64,000 nucleotides of DNA from Henckelia pumila (GCF_033568475.1 NC_133123.1:7183001-7247000), one strand, 5' to 3'. Counted from the first letter of the stretch, positions 1-13,258 are shown. Program-made: numbers and translations. Notes: generated by a model from the sequence alone, not told the origin.

Positions 1-61
1 AGACCAATTTTAAGAAAATGTTTTTTTCACATCTCAAAATTTTCTTCAACACGGAACACAC

Positions 62-1242
62 CTTTTGGTAAGAATGTCCACATAGATATCTTCTCTTCTA
101 TGCCAGCAACTATAGGATCCTACACAAGTGACGAGGAGAAAAAGATTTAGGCGTATGACGTGCTAAGTTCTCAAAAGTTAAGCGCATGATTCCGTGGCTC
201 ATTTACAAGATTCAATGTGATTGTTCTTAGTGTGATGTTTGTCCCTCCGATAAAATTTATATAAGACACTGAACAAAGTCATACTTCAGTAAAAAACAAA
301 TAAGTCGCAACCAAATATCATTTAAAATAACAAACAAGAGCCACCAAGAAAGAAAACTCAAGCTATAACTTTTTCACCTTAGCACCATAGGGCTAGCCAA
401 ACCTACCATCAAATCTCGAAAAAATTGAGCAAGTTGTGGACACTGACACAAATAAATCGCAGTACTATTACCTGATGAATCATGCATGATTAACATTTTA
501 CAATTTTCGCCAACTAAATCAGCTCAAAAGTGTGATTAATTTTGGGAGGTGATAAATACGAGTTCAATTGGGATTGATTTACTTGGTTTGTAAAAGATGA
601 AATTTTGACCAAAAAGTTGAAACCTTTGCGCAACAATACTAAAAAAAACACAACAAAAAGTTTATCACATCAAAGCAAAATCAGATGATAAAAATAAGGG
701 GAAATAAAAAGAAAAAAAGAAAACCAAACCTTTTCCTTCCGGATAAACATTCCAGAGCTAGTCCTCACTTCGCTCAGCTTACTCTCACCAGACTCACTGT
801 CCGCCACAGCTGACCTCTTCAACTCGTTTTTTGCCTAATTTCATCATGAAATCCCACAAATCACAAAACAAACAAATAACTAAAACCACAAAAGATCGCA
901 CTCTTTAATCAATTCCAAACTCACCAGTGAGATCAAATGGTTACATTCCTCATCCGTTAGAAAACCTTCATACACAAATGCTCTAAAACATAATTACAAC
1001 CGTAGCGCAATCAATAAACAGTTAATCGATCGCCAATAGCTGTCAAAAGAATCTTACAACTTGTGAAAAACAATTTAAGGTTATGGATAAACAGAAAAAC
1101 ATTATTCCTGCATTCAGTACCTGGGCTTCCATGAGATAGATTTGACTTTAGATGGATTGATTATCGAATGCCCCAAGGATTCCCGCGCGATCGCGGCGAT
1201 AGTGATAATGAAAATCAGCGTAATCTGAGAAAAATTAACCAT
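62..1242 (-). CDS. Prolyl 4-hydroxylase, 5' part (four exons, continues past the left edge)
   Basis: 2-oxoglutarate/Fe(II)-dependent prolyl 4-hydroxylase of the ER/Golgi, which hydroxylates proline in cell-wall glycoproteins such as extensins and AGPs. Exons, read on the minus strand: 1242-1121, 982-925, 834-730, 119-62, all with GT-AG introns; phases 2, 0, 0, 1 join without frame loss. The first exon starts with a hydrophobic signal-anchor (MVNFSQITLIFIITIAAIA), then NPSKVKSISWKPR. Exon 2 gives AFVYEGFLTDEECNHLISL, exon 3 SGESKLSEVRTSSGMF, exon 4 DPIVAGIEEKISMWTFLPK; these are the conserved N-terminal third of plant P4Hs. About 114 residues are present of a usual 290-300. The Fe-binding His-x-Asp...His and the 2-OG-binding Lys would lie left of position 1, so catalytic competence cannot be judged. 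Bases 1-61 are the next intron. Family call is firm; which paralog is not determinable. Confidence 0.93.
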
Positions 1243-2606
1243 TTTCCCCAGTATGGAAAATATTTGTTCGAATCTGAAATTTTTCTGGGATTGAGATTTT
1301 TAGGCCGATCATTAAACTACAGAGTGTTGACGAGAAATATATATACGGTTTGCGAGTAGTTAAAATGACGTCGTTTAATAAGAATTTACATTTTAGTGGG
1401 AACTTCCAGTTCCAAGTATTTGCACTTTACGCCCTAATAATACGCCAAACTCTCAATTTGCTGCCAGAAAATATGGAAGCTCATGTTTATATATGTTTTT
1501 AATTGATTTTGTTTGTCAAATTTAATTGTGACAATATGGACGGAAAATAGCATTTTACACCATCATAGAAGTTTTTTTTTGAAAAAAAACATAAATCATA
1601 ATGCATAATAAAATTAAGAAATTTTTTTATATATGTTTGTTTTTTTTTTTTTTGCGATTTTGATGTTATGTGTTCTCAGACATTAGTTTTTTTTTCTAAG
1701 TCATTAGTTCTCAGACATTAGTTTTAGATTTAGTTCATCATCTTCGGTTTTTTTCTTTGGAAATTTAGACTTGTATTCGACGTGGCGCTGATGTGATACT
1801 GATGTAACGTTGATATGAACCTAATGCTCGCTGATGTGATATTAATGTGATGTTGATATGAATCTTATATTCACTGATGTGTCAGTATTATCGATGAAAA
1901 ATGACTAAAACTGCAAAAAAAAATCGAATGATATATAACAAAAACTAAAATTTAAAAAAAGATCAAAATAACAAAACAATAAAATTACAAGACAAAAAAT
2001 CGCAGTTTTCCCCAAAAACTATAAGCTTTTACCCTACCTAAGGATTTTACAAGTCAAGCATATTTAATGCCCATTGATTTCACAATAAGGTTTTTTCGGC
2101 TTTTTGGAATTTTATTTATGGGATGATGAGGAAAGGATTTTACCCTTTTTTTTTCTTTTTTGAGAAAGAGGGAAGGATTCTACCTAGTTTCCAACCAAAT
2201 GAGTAAAATCAATCGTTCTCCTGAATTATGGAAAACATTTGTTGGGATCTGAACTCCATGCATCATTGTAAGAGGCTTCTCGGTCAATTATTATGTTCTA
2301 TAATAAATAAAAAATGGTGTAATTTTGAAGCAAGAAGAGATGAAATGTTAGCTCTAAAAGTAGTAAAAATGGAACCAATGTTCGTTCCCATTACGCCTAA
2401 TTCCTACACACTAATCCAACTCATTCACAGAGTCCACAAGTAATTACATACAATTCACCTCTACTCTACCTCTTCATTTGATGAACTACCCCATCATGAA
2501 TACTATGTATTCTAGGAAAAATTCAGAAGAAATTTTGTAGGAACGAGTCTATGTACACCGTAGGTAAAATGGGTTCTCTTGCTCCCATGCTTCAAGATTT
2601 TTCAGA
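1243..2606. other. Intergenic AT-rich spacer between P4H and the kinase
   Basis: Holds the P4H promoter side (just above 1242) and the downstream side of the kinase gene (below 2607). No coding exon is seen. Homopolymer T runs and a decayed palindromic MITE-like repeat (listed separately) fill the middle. Confidence 0.6.
1651..2004. mobile_element. Degenerate MITE-like element, GATGTG-rich
   Basis: The left end reads TTTGCGATTTTGATG and the right end, read on the other strand, AAAACTGCGATTTTTTG, so the ends are inverted and share the TGCGATTTT core. The interior has GACGTGGCGCTGATGTG followed by several GATGTGAT and GATATGAA repeats, matching the interior of the better preserved element at 63758-64000 (CGACGTGGCGCTGATGTG). 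No clean target-site duplication is visible. Probably the same family, strongly decayed. Confidence 0.45.
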
Positions 2607-5284
2607 TCAGTTGCATTCTTCTTCCGAAATTAGCTCCAAGGGGTACGTCCTCTTGAGTGCAGGCCGTTTTTGGAACTTCTTCTTGCCTTGAGTTATGCCT
2701 TCACCACATTTTAACATCTTCACAACCTGCATCACGTTCAAGTTCAAGTTCAAACCAAATTAGTTGATCTTATTCGTGTTTTTACCTAATAAGTCTCTCA
2801 AAGTGCTTGCAAAACAAAATGTCATGCCTGGTTCATCTGAGGCCTTTCTGATGAATTGTGATGGATACATAAGGAGGCCACCAAACTCATTCGACTGACT
2901 AGGTCGTAGTCATAGACGCCATCTAGTGTTGGATCCACTAGGTCCAATATACTTTTTCTGCCCAGCAAAGGTTTGGCCTGTAAAATTTCAAGCAGATTAG
3001 AGTGCATCTCTTGGTTGAAAGACAAGTACTTCTAGCATCCAGATTTTTATCATGTAATGGTGGTTGTGCAAGCAAACATACCCACATCACAAGGCTATTG
3101 TGCGATTCGTCTAGAGCTGGTTGACCACTAATGAGCTCTAACAACAGCACTCCATAAGCGTAAACATCAGTCTTTTCATCAACTATTCCATGCATGAAAA
3201 GCTCGGGAGGGAGATAGCTGATAAGGAAAAGGTTGAGATATTGTGATTATTATAAGATTACAAGGGTTTTAACCAATTTCTGACTCATGTAATTCAGTCA
3301 CTTACCCAAACGTGCCTTCAAACTGTGAAACAGTAATGTGAGTCCAGTTATCAGGCAGCCACTTTGCAAGCCCAAAATCAGAAATCTATAGTAAACAATG
3401 AACATCCAAGTACTAAAGTGAATAAGCACCAAAAAATTTAATTGCTACTCTTTTACATCAAATTCGCATAGAGATAATGGATTGCTGCACAAGAATTTTG
3501 CATGTATTGTTCACTACCTGAGGTTCAAAATCTTCAGTGAGCAAAATATTTGCGGACTTGATATCTCTGTGGATAATTCTTCGTTGACACCCCTCGTGAA
3601 GATATGAAAGCCCAGATGCAATCCCCAGAGCAATATTGTATCTTACATTCCATGCCAGTACTTTGTCATTTTTGCCTGCACAGATCATGCAAAACGAAAC
3701 TATATACGAGATTGTTGAACATCTAAAAACTCATTTTCTTGTCATGGGATGAGGGACAAACCGTTCAGCGAAGATGCTAAATTCCCATGTGGAGACAAAG
3801 GAAGAACAAGGTGCATCCCTCCTTCGACACCGTATCCAATAACATTTGCAATGTTTGGATGATTAACATGTACTAGAATACCGAGCTCGGATAAGTAGTC
3901 TGCTGTCATTTCCTCCTGAGTTCCCCGGATCAACCTTTTCACGGCAATTAGTTGCCCATCTTTCAGGTGTCCCCTGTAAACTTCAGAATAGCCTCCCTCC
4001 CCAATCAGGTTATCTATCCAAACAATTAATAAAACTCATAATCTTTACATTTTTTTGACATCAATATAATTTGCAGTTTATCCATTCACACCGAGGATCT
4101 TTCCAACCACATACCATTGCTAAAATTGTCGGTTGCTTCTTCGAGATCTGCAAGAGAGAAACTTTTCCAAGAAGTTTCGAAGCAATAGTACAAGTCGGCA
4201 TCTATTTGGGTAGGCAATGCTGGCAAGCTTTGTGTGTTCCTTGTCCGTCTTCTTGAGAGTTTCTTGATCGAAGGAAGGTTAAGTATACTAGGATATTGGA
4301 AGGAATTCAAATTCATCGTTGGCCCTTTTTTAAGCTTCCGAATGAACCCTTTCCACGAATCTGATTTCCCATTTGTAATAGGCTCTAGATCTAACGTCCT
4401 TGTCACGGAATTACTAACCGTTTCTTGCTTTTCTGCCTCCCCATTCTCTTCTCTAAGCGGGCATTCTTCTACTAGTAATACTTCCTCCACACTTGAATCT
4501 TGCAAGTCTGAGTCACATTTCAAGAATATTGCAGTTTCAGTGGATTTAAATTACCATTTACCTTGTAAAAAAAGATTCAATAAAATCAATCAAAATTTAC
4601 CAAAAGATTTGAGATCATTACCACTATCAGAGAATGAAATGGAGGAAGCAGGAACAAGCAATGCCTGTCCAATCACCAAAAGTTCTCCTTCAGAACTTTC
4701 AACAGCAATATTGCATGCATTCTCGCTTTCGCTGTCATTTGAGAACCTGTTAGATTACATATACTACTACTCCAAAGGGAACATTTTCTACCCCAAAATA
4801 CCACCTTTGACCTTCCCACAATACCCACCTCATGCAAATTCAATTCAATCGTTGGACTAGGATACCATGCAGTATATTCTTGGAAAGAATCATACAAAAC
4901 ATCCGAAATCTTAGTTTTTTTTTTTTTTTTTTCAAAAAATACATTTTTTGTACCTCCTGTTTGTTAAGAGGTGAGCATGCATGGCCAAAACAGAGATGGA
5001 CAATGAAGGCAGTCTTGAAATCATGCATGTGAAACAATCAAAACATTGACATTGCATACATATTTTATTGCATCCCACGCTATGACACAGTCTTGAAATG
5101 ATGCATGTGAATTCACAATCAAAACAAACGAATCCCAAAAGGAATTAAAACATATGGTACGTACTTTTGGTACGAATATCCATAAATTTATCTTGATCCA
5201 TTGACAGAATATAACCAAAAAGGAAACGAAATTCATGAAGTATAATTACCGTGGAAGGGTGAAGGTGTCATGGGTATGTTCCAT
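2607..5284 (-). CDS. Receptor-like cytoplasmic Ser/Thr kinase, RLCK class VI (RBK-like), nine exons
   Basis: Soluble protein kinase; Arabidopsis relatives RBK1/RBK2 bind ROP GTPases. Exons (minus): 5284-5250, 4746-4622, 4507-4115, 4013-3762, 3675-3518, 3385-3306, 3217-3082, 2977-2828, 2726-2607; 1449 nt, 482 aa. The N-terminal about 180 residues are acidic then basic ([11 protein letters not shown]), ending [14 protein letters not shown]. Kinase motifs: Gly loop [12 protein letters not shown] (about 188-199), AVK Lys about 210, [22 protein letters not shown] at about 304-306 ([13 protein letters not shown]), DFG about 324-326, [32 protein letters not shown], tail [16 protein letters not shown]. 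All catalytic residues are present; the APE motif reads PPE. The intron between 2828 and 2726 starts with GC instead of GT. The weakest parts are the small first exon and the acceptor at 4508, though phases (2, 1, 1) fit. No transmembrane segment is seen. Confidence 0.92.
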
Positions 5285-6019
5285 GGTTCCTTGGAGACAG
5301 GGTGTCTCAGGAACCAATACTCAGCTCTGCAAAATTCTAGCTAATTCAGATTAATGAGAGATGATATAGAGAGACGATATATGAGAAATATTGGAGTAGT
5401 GGTGGGCATCCATTTTGTTCCACGTTTTATGGAAGATCTTCCTGCTGAAAATTCGGATTCTCCTATGTTAAATTCCTCCCAAAGACACGATGCTGACACG
5501 GGATGCATGCAAGAAACTACGGACATGCTGGTCACCAACACAATGCGCACACGGAATATACCAATATTTATCCTGAATATATATTTTGATAATAATTGAA
5601 TTCTATGAAAATATAAAGATATTCCAGCGTTACCCATGTTTGATTGTTGTTGGAGATAATTGAATTAGTTGAACGTGTGATATATATAAGATGTGGATTA
5701 TTGTGCTATATTTTATAATTGTAGAATCAATGTAACATTTCATCACCACTTATTCTCATCAAATTTCTTTTAAATTCCCCAACCTCAATATTTAAATGAT
5801 TTTCCCAATTACAACCACTTCCAGAATTACAAACCCTCGTCTACTGGTGATACAGATGAGAAAATTAAATGGTGTAATTTGATGCACATTATTACAATTT
5901 TCTATTTACAACACCTATAATATTCTTTAAAAAAAACAGCTATAATATAACAACTGTAAACTAACAATACAATGATAATTACACGCGACAGAGGGAACCA
6001 ATGCTAAAATCTCTCTCAA
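5285..6019. other. Spacer upstream of the kinase and downstream of the At4g15545-like gene
   Basis: Kinase promoter/5'UTR side. A possible non-coding 5' exon acceptor (TTTTGCAG, minus strand) lies a few tens of bases above the ATG at 5284, suggesting a 5'UTR intron. Otherwise AT-rich, with no gene or repeat that I can support. Confidence 0.45.
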
Positions 6020-9000
6020 TTAATGTCCACCACGCATGATCAACGCTTCAAAAGTAGCATACAAATCTTTGTTATCTGAGCCAAATATTTCATCTGCCTT
6101 CCGCAAAGTTTCCTAGAATGCGTTGATTAAAAATAATTGTCATGACATTCAACTAGGCAGGTACAAGATTTTTGTTGAACAGGAGATTTACAAACTCGAA
6201 ATTTTTAAATAATAAAAAAAATATTTAGATGCACGGCTGTGTGCTTGCCGTAAGGAACGGGGATGTAAGCATTCTTATATAACATACCTCTTTCGTTTGC
6301 CTGTGGTAATTAAGTTCCTTCACATTTCCTAGAAATGCTGCAAACTGTTGTTGTGACAATCGGGTTCTGATGAAGCAACAAAAATTTCAGATGCCAGAAA
6401 CTTGATTGAAATAAGTGGTCGTGTAACAGAGGTATGAGAAGAACCAAAAGTACCTGACTTGGCGGAAGAATTCTTTCCCATCAACACGGGTTTTTCCTGA
6501 TATAAGAGCCAAGGCAGCAAGATCTTAAGTAGTGTTTCCCCATAAAAAAGCACTAGCAGTATATTACTCCACAAGACATCAGAAGCAAGATTAAACTTCA
6601 CCAAGTAAGAACTTGCTAATACGTTGAGTAATCATAGCAATATTTTCCGTTCTTAAACAGTCAGCAACATTAACAAAAGGCTTCATACATATGAAGTCAC
6701 AGTAACTAACCGGGTAGTGATCCCGAGTCCAAGCTTGACACTGAACTGAACTGGCTAGAAGACATAGAAGAAGACACCGAAGATTTATCATCAAAAAAGC
6801 TTCTTGCTGTTGAAAATGACGCTGAGTGTCCCCTTGGGGATGCTGGATTGGGTGTCCTAGATGGAGATACAGACACAGATACTCTTGGAGGAGAACCAGG
6901 AGGCGTCAACAGAGGTGTGATGCTAGTTTGGGATTCTAGCAATAGGCCTTGTGATACACGTGGTCTTGCAGCTGTCGTGATGATCGAATAATTATTAGAA
7001 ACTATATTTGAAAGCAAGCATATGTACCATGAAAAGAAAAGGATGAAAAACGGATGGATTGGAATGAGAAAGCATACCTTCATTCTCAGTGTTCTTATCA
7101 TTAGAGTTACCGGTATCAGATAACTGGCTTCCTGTAGAAGTTGTTCTGCTAGGTAGCGACAAAGAATCGTCATCTGAAACATTTCAAGAAACACGATAAA
7201 ATGAATTATTTAAATAACACTCACATAAATAACGTTCTTGTGAGGAAATGGAGATTATCTTTATTAGTAAGAATCAAGAATAGCTTTAGTGGCCATTGCC
7301 TCAAGTACCTCTTATAATCTGTGTTACCAATTATTTCACACAAGGGTTGGGTTGGTCCTCATGCACTAGGCATTTATGGCTCAACGCACAGACACTCTAG
7401 CTTGTGCCTCCCCATGTAATTTTGTAAATTGTAACATATTATTATACAACTATTCAAATATTATTATCACGGATACTTGCAAGATATTTTATTACATATT
7501 TCAAGAAACCTTGATAACTTATTCCCCACTTTACTGTTGAAATGATTATTTACAGGGATCCAGACCCTAGAAAATATAGGTAAAAGAGTTGCTGAATTAA
7601 CTGGCATTCACCTAGAAATCAAAATTCCAAACCTGGATTACTTGAAATGTATTTGTTATCAACCTTGAGAGCACTTGCCTACAAAACCAAGTACGAAAAT
7701 GAGGAAATCCAATGCGTGAAAGGATGACTATACAGACTTGAGGAACTTAACACACAAATTTATGGAGATTTTCACTTACTGGCTTGTCTTCATCATCCTG
7801 AAGTGATTGCATGAGTGTCTTTCTGAAGGCTTCCAACTGCATCATATAAAACCATAAGAACAGCTAGCAGACAAACACAACGATAAAGATTGAAGACTCC
7901 CATGTCAAGTGTCCCAAAAAAACTTGAAGTTTCTAATCTACTAAAGTGGTTCCACAATAAAATCTAATCTAAACTACAAACTTCGGGCAAATTAGAGTCG
8001 TACAAGGAAAACATTAAATGTTGCTTGATGACTATTAATAAGAAGGAATTAGATACCACTCACTAACACCTCTTCGTTATCAATTTTACATATGTTTAAC
8101 ACCTGAAAGTTGCGTTTCTATTATTTCTAATGAGAACTAAAACCAGAAAGAGTAAGGACCAAAGCTTCTGAACTATATAAATTTTGTCCCTCAGTCGCCC
8201 CCAATTGAATTTCATTTGTCCTCCCCCGGTCTGTAAAACAACTACCAACCAAAAAAAAAGTAACGCAAAAGCAGAAAGAAATTACACCACAGTCCACAAA
8301 CAATGGAACTCAGTGATTTTAACGAAGATCAAATTCATCCTAATCGATTACCAAAACGTCACCAATCATACCTTGGCAACATCACGATTCAGCTTAGTCA
8401 CAATACTGCTAAGCTGCTTATTCTCCAGCTTCAAGCTCTCCTATCATTCACAAATACAAAACAATCAAAACTATGAAAACTTCATACAAGAAACAAAAGA
8501 GAAAGCTTTCCAACCATTTACCAAGGCTGGACATTTAATTACTTTCATATGCAACCATATTGAACATACTTGTCAGCAATGAGGTTAATTAGGACGAGGT
8601 GCCCACGTGGAAGGTTGTCTTATTGTCCTGATGAATTTTTTAAAAGACCTGAGTATTTTACTTTTACCATATTAAATAGGATGATTCTGCCCATATATGA
8701 TAATTTTTTTTAAAAAAAAGAAAGAAAAGGAGTAAGCTGTTAGACCTTATTTCATAATTATGGTTCCGCTGCCATTATTCTACTAAATAAACTACATATA
8801 TTTTCGATAATTTAGATTGGATGGTTTAAATAACAAGAATAGACAGGAGTAAGACTTCACAAAATCTGACTTCAAGTTTGATCCAAAGCAGAATTAAGTA
8901 AACAGGGGATTTGCCGTATTTGAATTTGTTATGGAATTGGCGAATTGCCATGTATGGATATGATTGAATGGTCTGCCGGTTTCCAGAAAAATAGCCTGCT

Positions 9001-9974
9001 ACTGTTCTTTTGGAATTGAAGAACAGTCAAAAGATGTGGTAATGAATATCGCAGAAGAAAAATGTATGTCCTGTATGTTTCTTTTAAAAGTGAATTTCTA
9101 TAAACATCAATGGCTCCCAACCTACAAAATAAATGGGGGGATCATTGCATTGAATTGATTGAAAGAGAATCAGTCATAACATTTAAAGTTTAAACACTGA
9201 ATACATACACCAGGAAATAAAGGTCACTAATTTGGAACTATATTAATCAAAAAATCATAATCCGTAACAATTTGCCCCTGAAATGGCTGAAATTGTTTAT
9301 TTATTTCCACTTCGAAATATCAAACAAGAGCAACTATGTTTCTGAATGCCTTCGTCCAGCTCCTAACCTCACTAATGCCTTCTCCGGTTATGTTAGCACA
9401 GGACGAATTCTGGTGCCTTCTTAGGCACCGGACAGGACAAAGCTATGTTCTTTTTCACCTAACAGTTTCAACATGCCGTGAATAACTAGATTTCCTGAAA
9501 TAAGCACTATTCACTAAGCAGGTGCTTAGTGGAGTGGAGTGTTCATTCGGGCTTCTTCCTGCTTAAAAAAACGGCGATTTTACATCCTTACCAGTTACCA
9601 CTAACTGAATTACACACACAAAGTTTTCGATAACTTCGAAATCATAAACCCCCAAAACAAACAAACGAACAAGAATTTGAAGTCGTGCTGTGTATTGATA
9701 CCTTTTCCTGCTGAGAAACGGCGATCTGATCGGAAGCCTCGTTGAGCGAGGCGTCGAGCGACTGGAGCTGCGATTCCAGAGCAGAAATGACAGCATCCTT
9801 GTCTCTGAGGTGCAGGCGGAGGTCAGAAGTCTCCGATTCAAGTGCTTGTACACGCGTGGACAGCGCAATGGACGTGATCTTCCGCGCGATATCGAGCTGT
9901 TGGAATGGATCCGCCGGGAGAACCCGCAGAAATTCTTCTGGAAGATCGAACTTCGAACCGGATCCCGACATCAC
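6020..9974 (-). CDS. At4g15545/At1g16520-like coiled-coil protein, nine exons
   Basis: Plant protein of the uncharacterised At4g15545 family; biochemical role unknown. Exons (minus): 9974-9702, 8440-8372, 7836-7780, 7678-7633, 7173-7078, 6971-6711, 6496-6454, 6366-6288, 6112-6020; 1017 nt, 338 aa, every junction in frame with GT-AG. The N-terminus has the family signature FDLPEEFLRVLPADPFQQLD and ARKITSIAL, then a long heptad-rich helix (about residues 35-125) predicted to be a coiled coil. The middle is low-complexity Ser/Pro-rich (TPPGSPPRVSVSVSPSRTP), typical of a phosphorylated disordered linker. The C-terminus VDGKEFFRQVRTRLSQQQF, VKELNYHRQTKE and IFGSDNKDLYATFEALI is the conserved end domain. 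Length is close to the family norm. The start could be the first or second Met of MMSGSGSKFD. Intron 1 (9701-8441) is the longest. Confidence 0.92.
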
Positions 9975-11759
9975 TTTTTACCTGTTTTCCGTTTTCATTT
10001 TTCGAAACCAACATTATTTGTTTTGTTTTTATTTTACTACTAATAATTATAATAATTAATTTGTGCATATTATTTTATTATATTACTGAATGTTCGGATA
10101 AGAAATGTCTTTTGGCCATCAAAATTGGCTAAAAGCTCTCTTGCTAAATCATTATTGTCATGATCATCCTTGCTAAGATCCGTCAACATTATGAGTATGC
10201 CAGCGTCTACGAGGTCCAACCTGATATTTTATAGGTTATAGTTAAATGTTTAAACGAATTGAGCCGGTTCGTGAGCTTTTCAAATCAACTCGATAAATAT
10301 TTGATTTGTATTCGAAATTATCAAACTCAAGCCGAATTCAAACATGTTCGAAAAATTTTTCGAACCGAGCTCGAGCGAAAATTATTTTGTTCGATACGAA
10401 TAGTTCGCGAACCTTCATATTTTATTAATAAATAAATATAATGATATAATAAATATATATGTATATATATATTTCGAACCTTGTGAAACATTTCGAGCCT
10501 TTGAACGAAATTTTAAACCTTAATATTCGAGCAATAGTTCGAATATTTCACGAATATTTTGAGTAGAACTCGAACTTCATTTCGAACCGAGCTCGAGCCT
10601 TAATTATTTACTATTATTCGGCTCGATTCGATTCGTTTGCACCTGATCTACTTATACTCTATACATTATTTCAAATATTGGTGGCGAACACACTAGTGTG
10701 ACAATTAACATAATATATATATAAGTTGACATCAATGTTTTAAAAAACGCGAAACGTGATGAAACGTTGACATCAAGTTTCAAGTTTTATAAGTTTAAAC
10801 GTATTTAATACAAGTTAAAATGTGAAAAACGTTTTAAATTTTTATTCAAATTTTAATTATCTCTTACCAATACATAGACTAAATAACACATATATAATAC
10901 ATTTATAGTAACACACAATTTCTCAAATTTTTAAAAGCACAAAAATATCAAAATTGTAATTTTTAGCATTGTCTATAGCTAGACCACATAAAAAAATTTA
11001 AATATTTTGATTTTCTAGAGCGTACACAAGAATTTTAAAGAAAAATATTTTGAGAAATATATGATCAGATGTATTTCTTTAATTTTGAAAAAAATGATTT
11101 TATTTCGAGATTTTTAATTGAACCCTCTTTTCAAGGCAACCCACAATATAATAATGTCTTCAAGTCATGTGATTTTTTTTTTTTTGAAAACTAAGTCATG
11201 TGAAATTTTTTAATGTTAGGTTTAGTTGTGGATTTAAAATGGTCAAAGAAATTAAGGTGGTCTTCGGTTGCTCAATTAATGGTTAAAGTTTGGAGCATAT
11301 ACACAAACTTTAATTTAAAAAATTATATTCTTTGTTGATAATGAAAGTTTTGGCAATTTGAGATCAATTAATTAAAAGTCTGGCCCGATTATTTAAATCC
11401 ACCTGTCCAATTCATTTGGACTTGGACCTGGTGATAATCTAATTTAATTTGTTATACTAAAATAAAAATAAAGTGCATATTAAACGATGATAATTTATAA
11501 AAACAGCCCATGCTGTAGTTATATTATAGTATGTATATATAATATTTTTATGGTCGATTGTTTATTTGAAATGTTAATTTGGAGATAAGATAAATTTATT
11601 GATTTGTTTGGATGGTTTTTTTTTTTTTTTTTTAATCGGAGTTATTTTTTGTTTCATTATATGGGATCCCAAATACAAATCAACATAAAGCCATTTTCTA
11701 AGATGTTCCATCCAATTCAAATACTTGTGAAGAGTTATTGTATATTACACAATAACACA
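9975..11759. other. Promoter side of the At4g15545-like gene and repeat-bearing spacer
   Basis: The first tens of bases above 9974 are AT-rich promoter/5'UTR for the minus-strand gene. Beyond that is a GAGCTCGAG-type repeat (about 10195-10650), then AT-rich DNA with T runs and no credible ORF. Confidence 0.5.
10195..10650. repeat. TTCGAACCGAGCTCGAG-type interspersed repeat
   Basis: Dense in TTCGA, GAACC and GAGCTCGAG words (for example TTCGAACCGAGCTCGAGC at about 10355 and ATTTCGAACCGAGCTCGAGC at about 10580), with roughly mirrored ends: AAACGAATTGAGCCGGTTCG on the left and GGCTCGATTCGATTCGTTTG on the right. This composition is common in plant genomes as non-autonomous repeat copies. Exact borders and TSD are not clear. 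Confidence 0.5.
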
Positions 11760-13258
11760 TAAACTGTAATGACCCGCACCGTGATCACCTACTAATCAAA
11801 ACTTAATCATGCATTTAATCAATAAAATAATTTTAATCAGAGTAACTGCGGAATTAAAGTAAGTCAAATACCATGAAAGCAAATCCTAGTGGTCAACCTT
11901 GCTATCCAGCTTTGGTCACCACCTAACCTCCCTATCTCCGGGAGAACTACCTGCAACTGTCTCATGGAATAGGACATCCAGCCAACAGAAAACAACCGGA
12001 AGTGAGCCTAACATGCTCAGTACGAGAGTATGAGTATACACTATTATATGCGCATGAATGCAAATGAACTGGGTACCAAGACACTCAGGTCAAGAAACAA
12101 GCTCATAGACCGGGTCCAGGGTATATAGCACGCTGCGCCGTCGCCTCAGGAGGTGGCTCATATACCCATTGGATAATGGTGACCTAATACTAGTACATGT
12201 GTACAACCATAAAGGTGACCTGATACAAGACTTACGTATCCAATCATCCACAAACTCGTAGGGTGAGCATCCTACTACAGGATACCTCTAAGATAAAAGC
12301 TCAATATACTCATGTATGTAATATACATTCGTGACATGCTGTATATAAAGACATATAAAATATGCAATCACATAATCCATGCAAACACATGATACATGCA
12401 TACTCAATCTGATATCTCGAATAATACTTCCGTACCTTACTAAGGCAGATCCTAGAAGCTCTCATCTAAGTCAAAGCCTACCAAGCAGCACTACAACGTA
12501 AATAACAATGCATATCTAGCATGCCAAACATCACCTACTAGGCTCTAAAAGCCTTAATTAAACTATAGCATACTCCCTATCTACTATAGGGAACCAAATT
12601 AAGTCATACCTTCGTCCGTCGTCAGCCCGCTAATGTCGCATCCCCCAGAGCCTGGGCATAGCCTAGCTACGACCCCTGGACGCCTCGTCAGAGCTCCGCC
12701 GCCTGGCCCCCACTACGGACTCTGTCCACTATTATGGTAGACACTGTCTGACTATAGTAAAATATATATTTCATACTTTAACTCTAAAATAAGAGTACCC
12801 AAAAGGCCCTAAAATAGAGCCATATGGGTGAAGAAGAGGACTCTGAACGGCTGAAAATGAGCAAATCTCGCCCATATTTATAGACGAAGAACGGACGCAA
12901 CGTTCTTGCACCATCCTGCCACGTGTCATGATCTCGTCGACATCTGTCCAGCCAGCAGAATGGACGCAACGTTCTCCAGATCGGAACCAACGTTCTGGTC
13001 CGGATCGTTGCGTCTGTTCGGGTTCAGACGCAACGTTCTGATCTGGTCCTTCCGAACTCGTTTGGCTATTTCTGGAATGTTTTGAGACCTCCGAGATCTT
13101 TCCTACCATTTTTGGACGTTCCAGATCTGATTATTCACTTATTTTCACCAAATAATGACTTATTAATCATGTTTTGACACTTTTATAATTATATGTCATT
13201 TTCTAACATGTTTAAAATAACTTAATCTTGTAAAATGAAACCGGGTTACTACATAAAC
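11760..13258. mobile_element. Solo LTR, TSD TAAAC (LTR 11765-13253)
   Basis: The LTR begins TGTAATGACCCG at 11765 and ends CGGGTTACTACA at 13253, giving TG...CA ends with imperfect terminal complementarity. It is flanked on both sides by TAAAC (11760-11764 and 13254-13258), a perfect 5-bp target-site duplication. The 1489-bp LTR has no second LTR, primer-binding site or pol next to it, so it is a solo LTR left by LTR-LTR recombination. The TGTAATGACCCG start resembles plant Ty3-type LTRs (inference). Between about 12890 and 13040 a short motif centred on AACGTT (ACGCAACGTTCT and variants, both orientations) recurs five times. Confidence 0.88.

Noticed and set aside
1168-1359. 63-aa plus-strand ORF
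   Set aside because: Antisense of the P4H first exon and its upstream flank.
4234-4860. 208-aa ORF on the plus strand
   Set aside because: Antisense to exons 2-3 of the RLCK gene; the minus strand gives the conserved protein.
8184-8582. 132-aa ORF on the plus strand
   Set aside because: Overlaps exon 2 and introns of the At4g15545-like gene on the other strand; low-complexity composition and no family match.
12771-13109. 112-aa ORF on the minus strand
   Set aside because: Lies in the motif-rich end of a solo LTR; the protein is only the translation of the AACGTT repeats.
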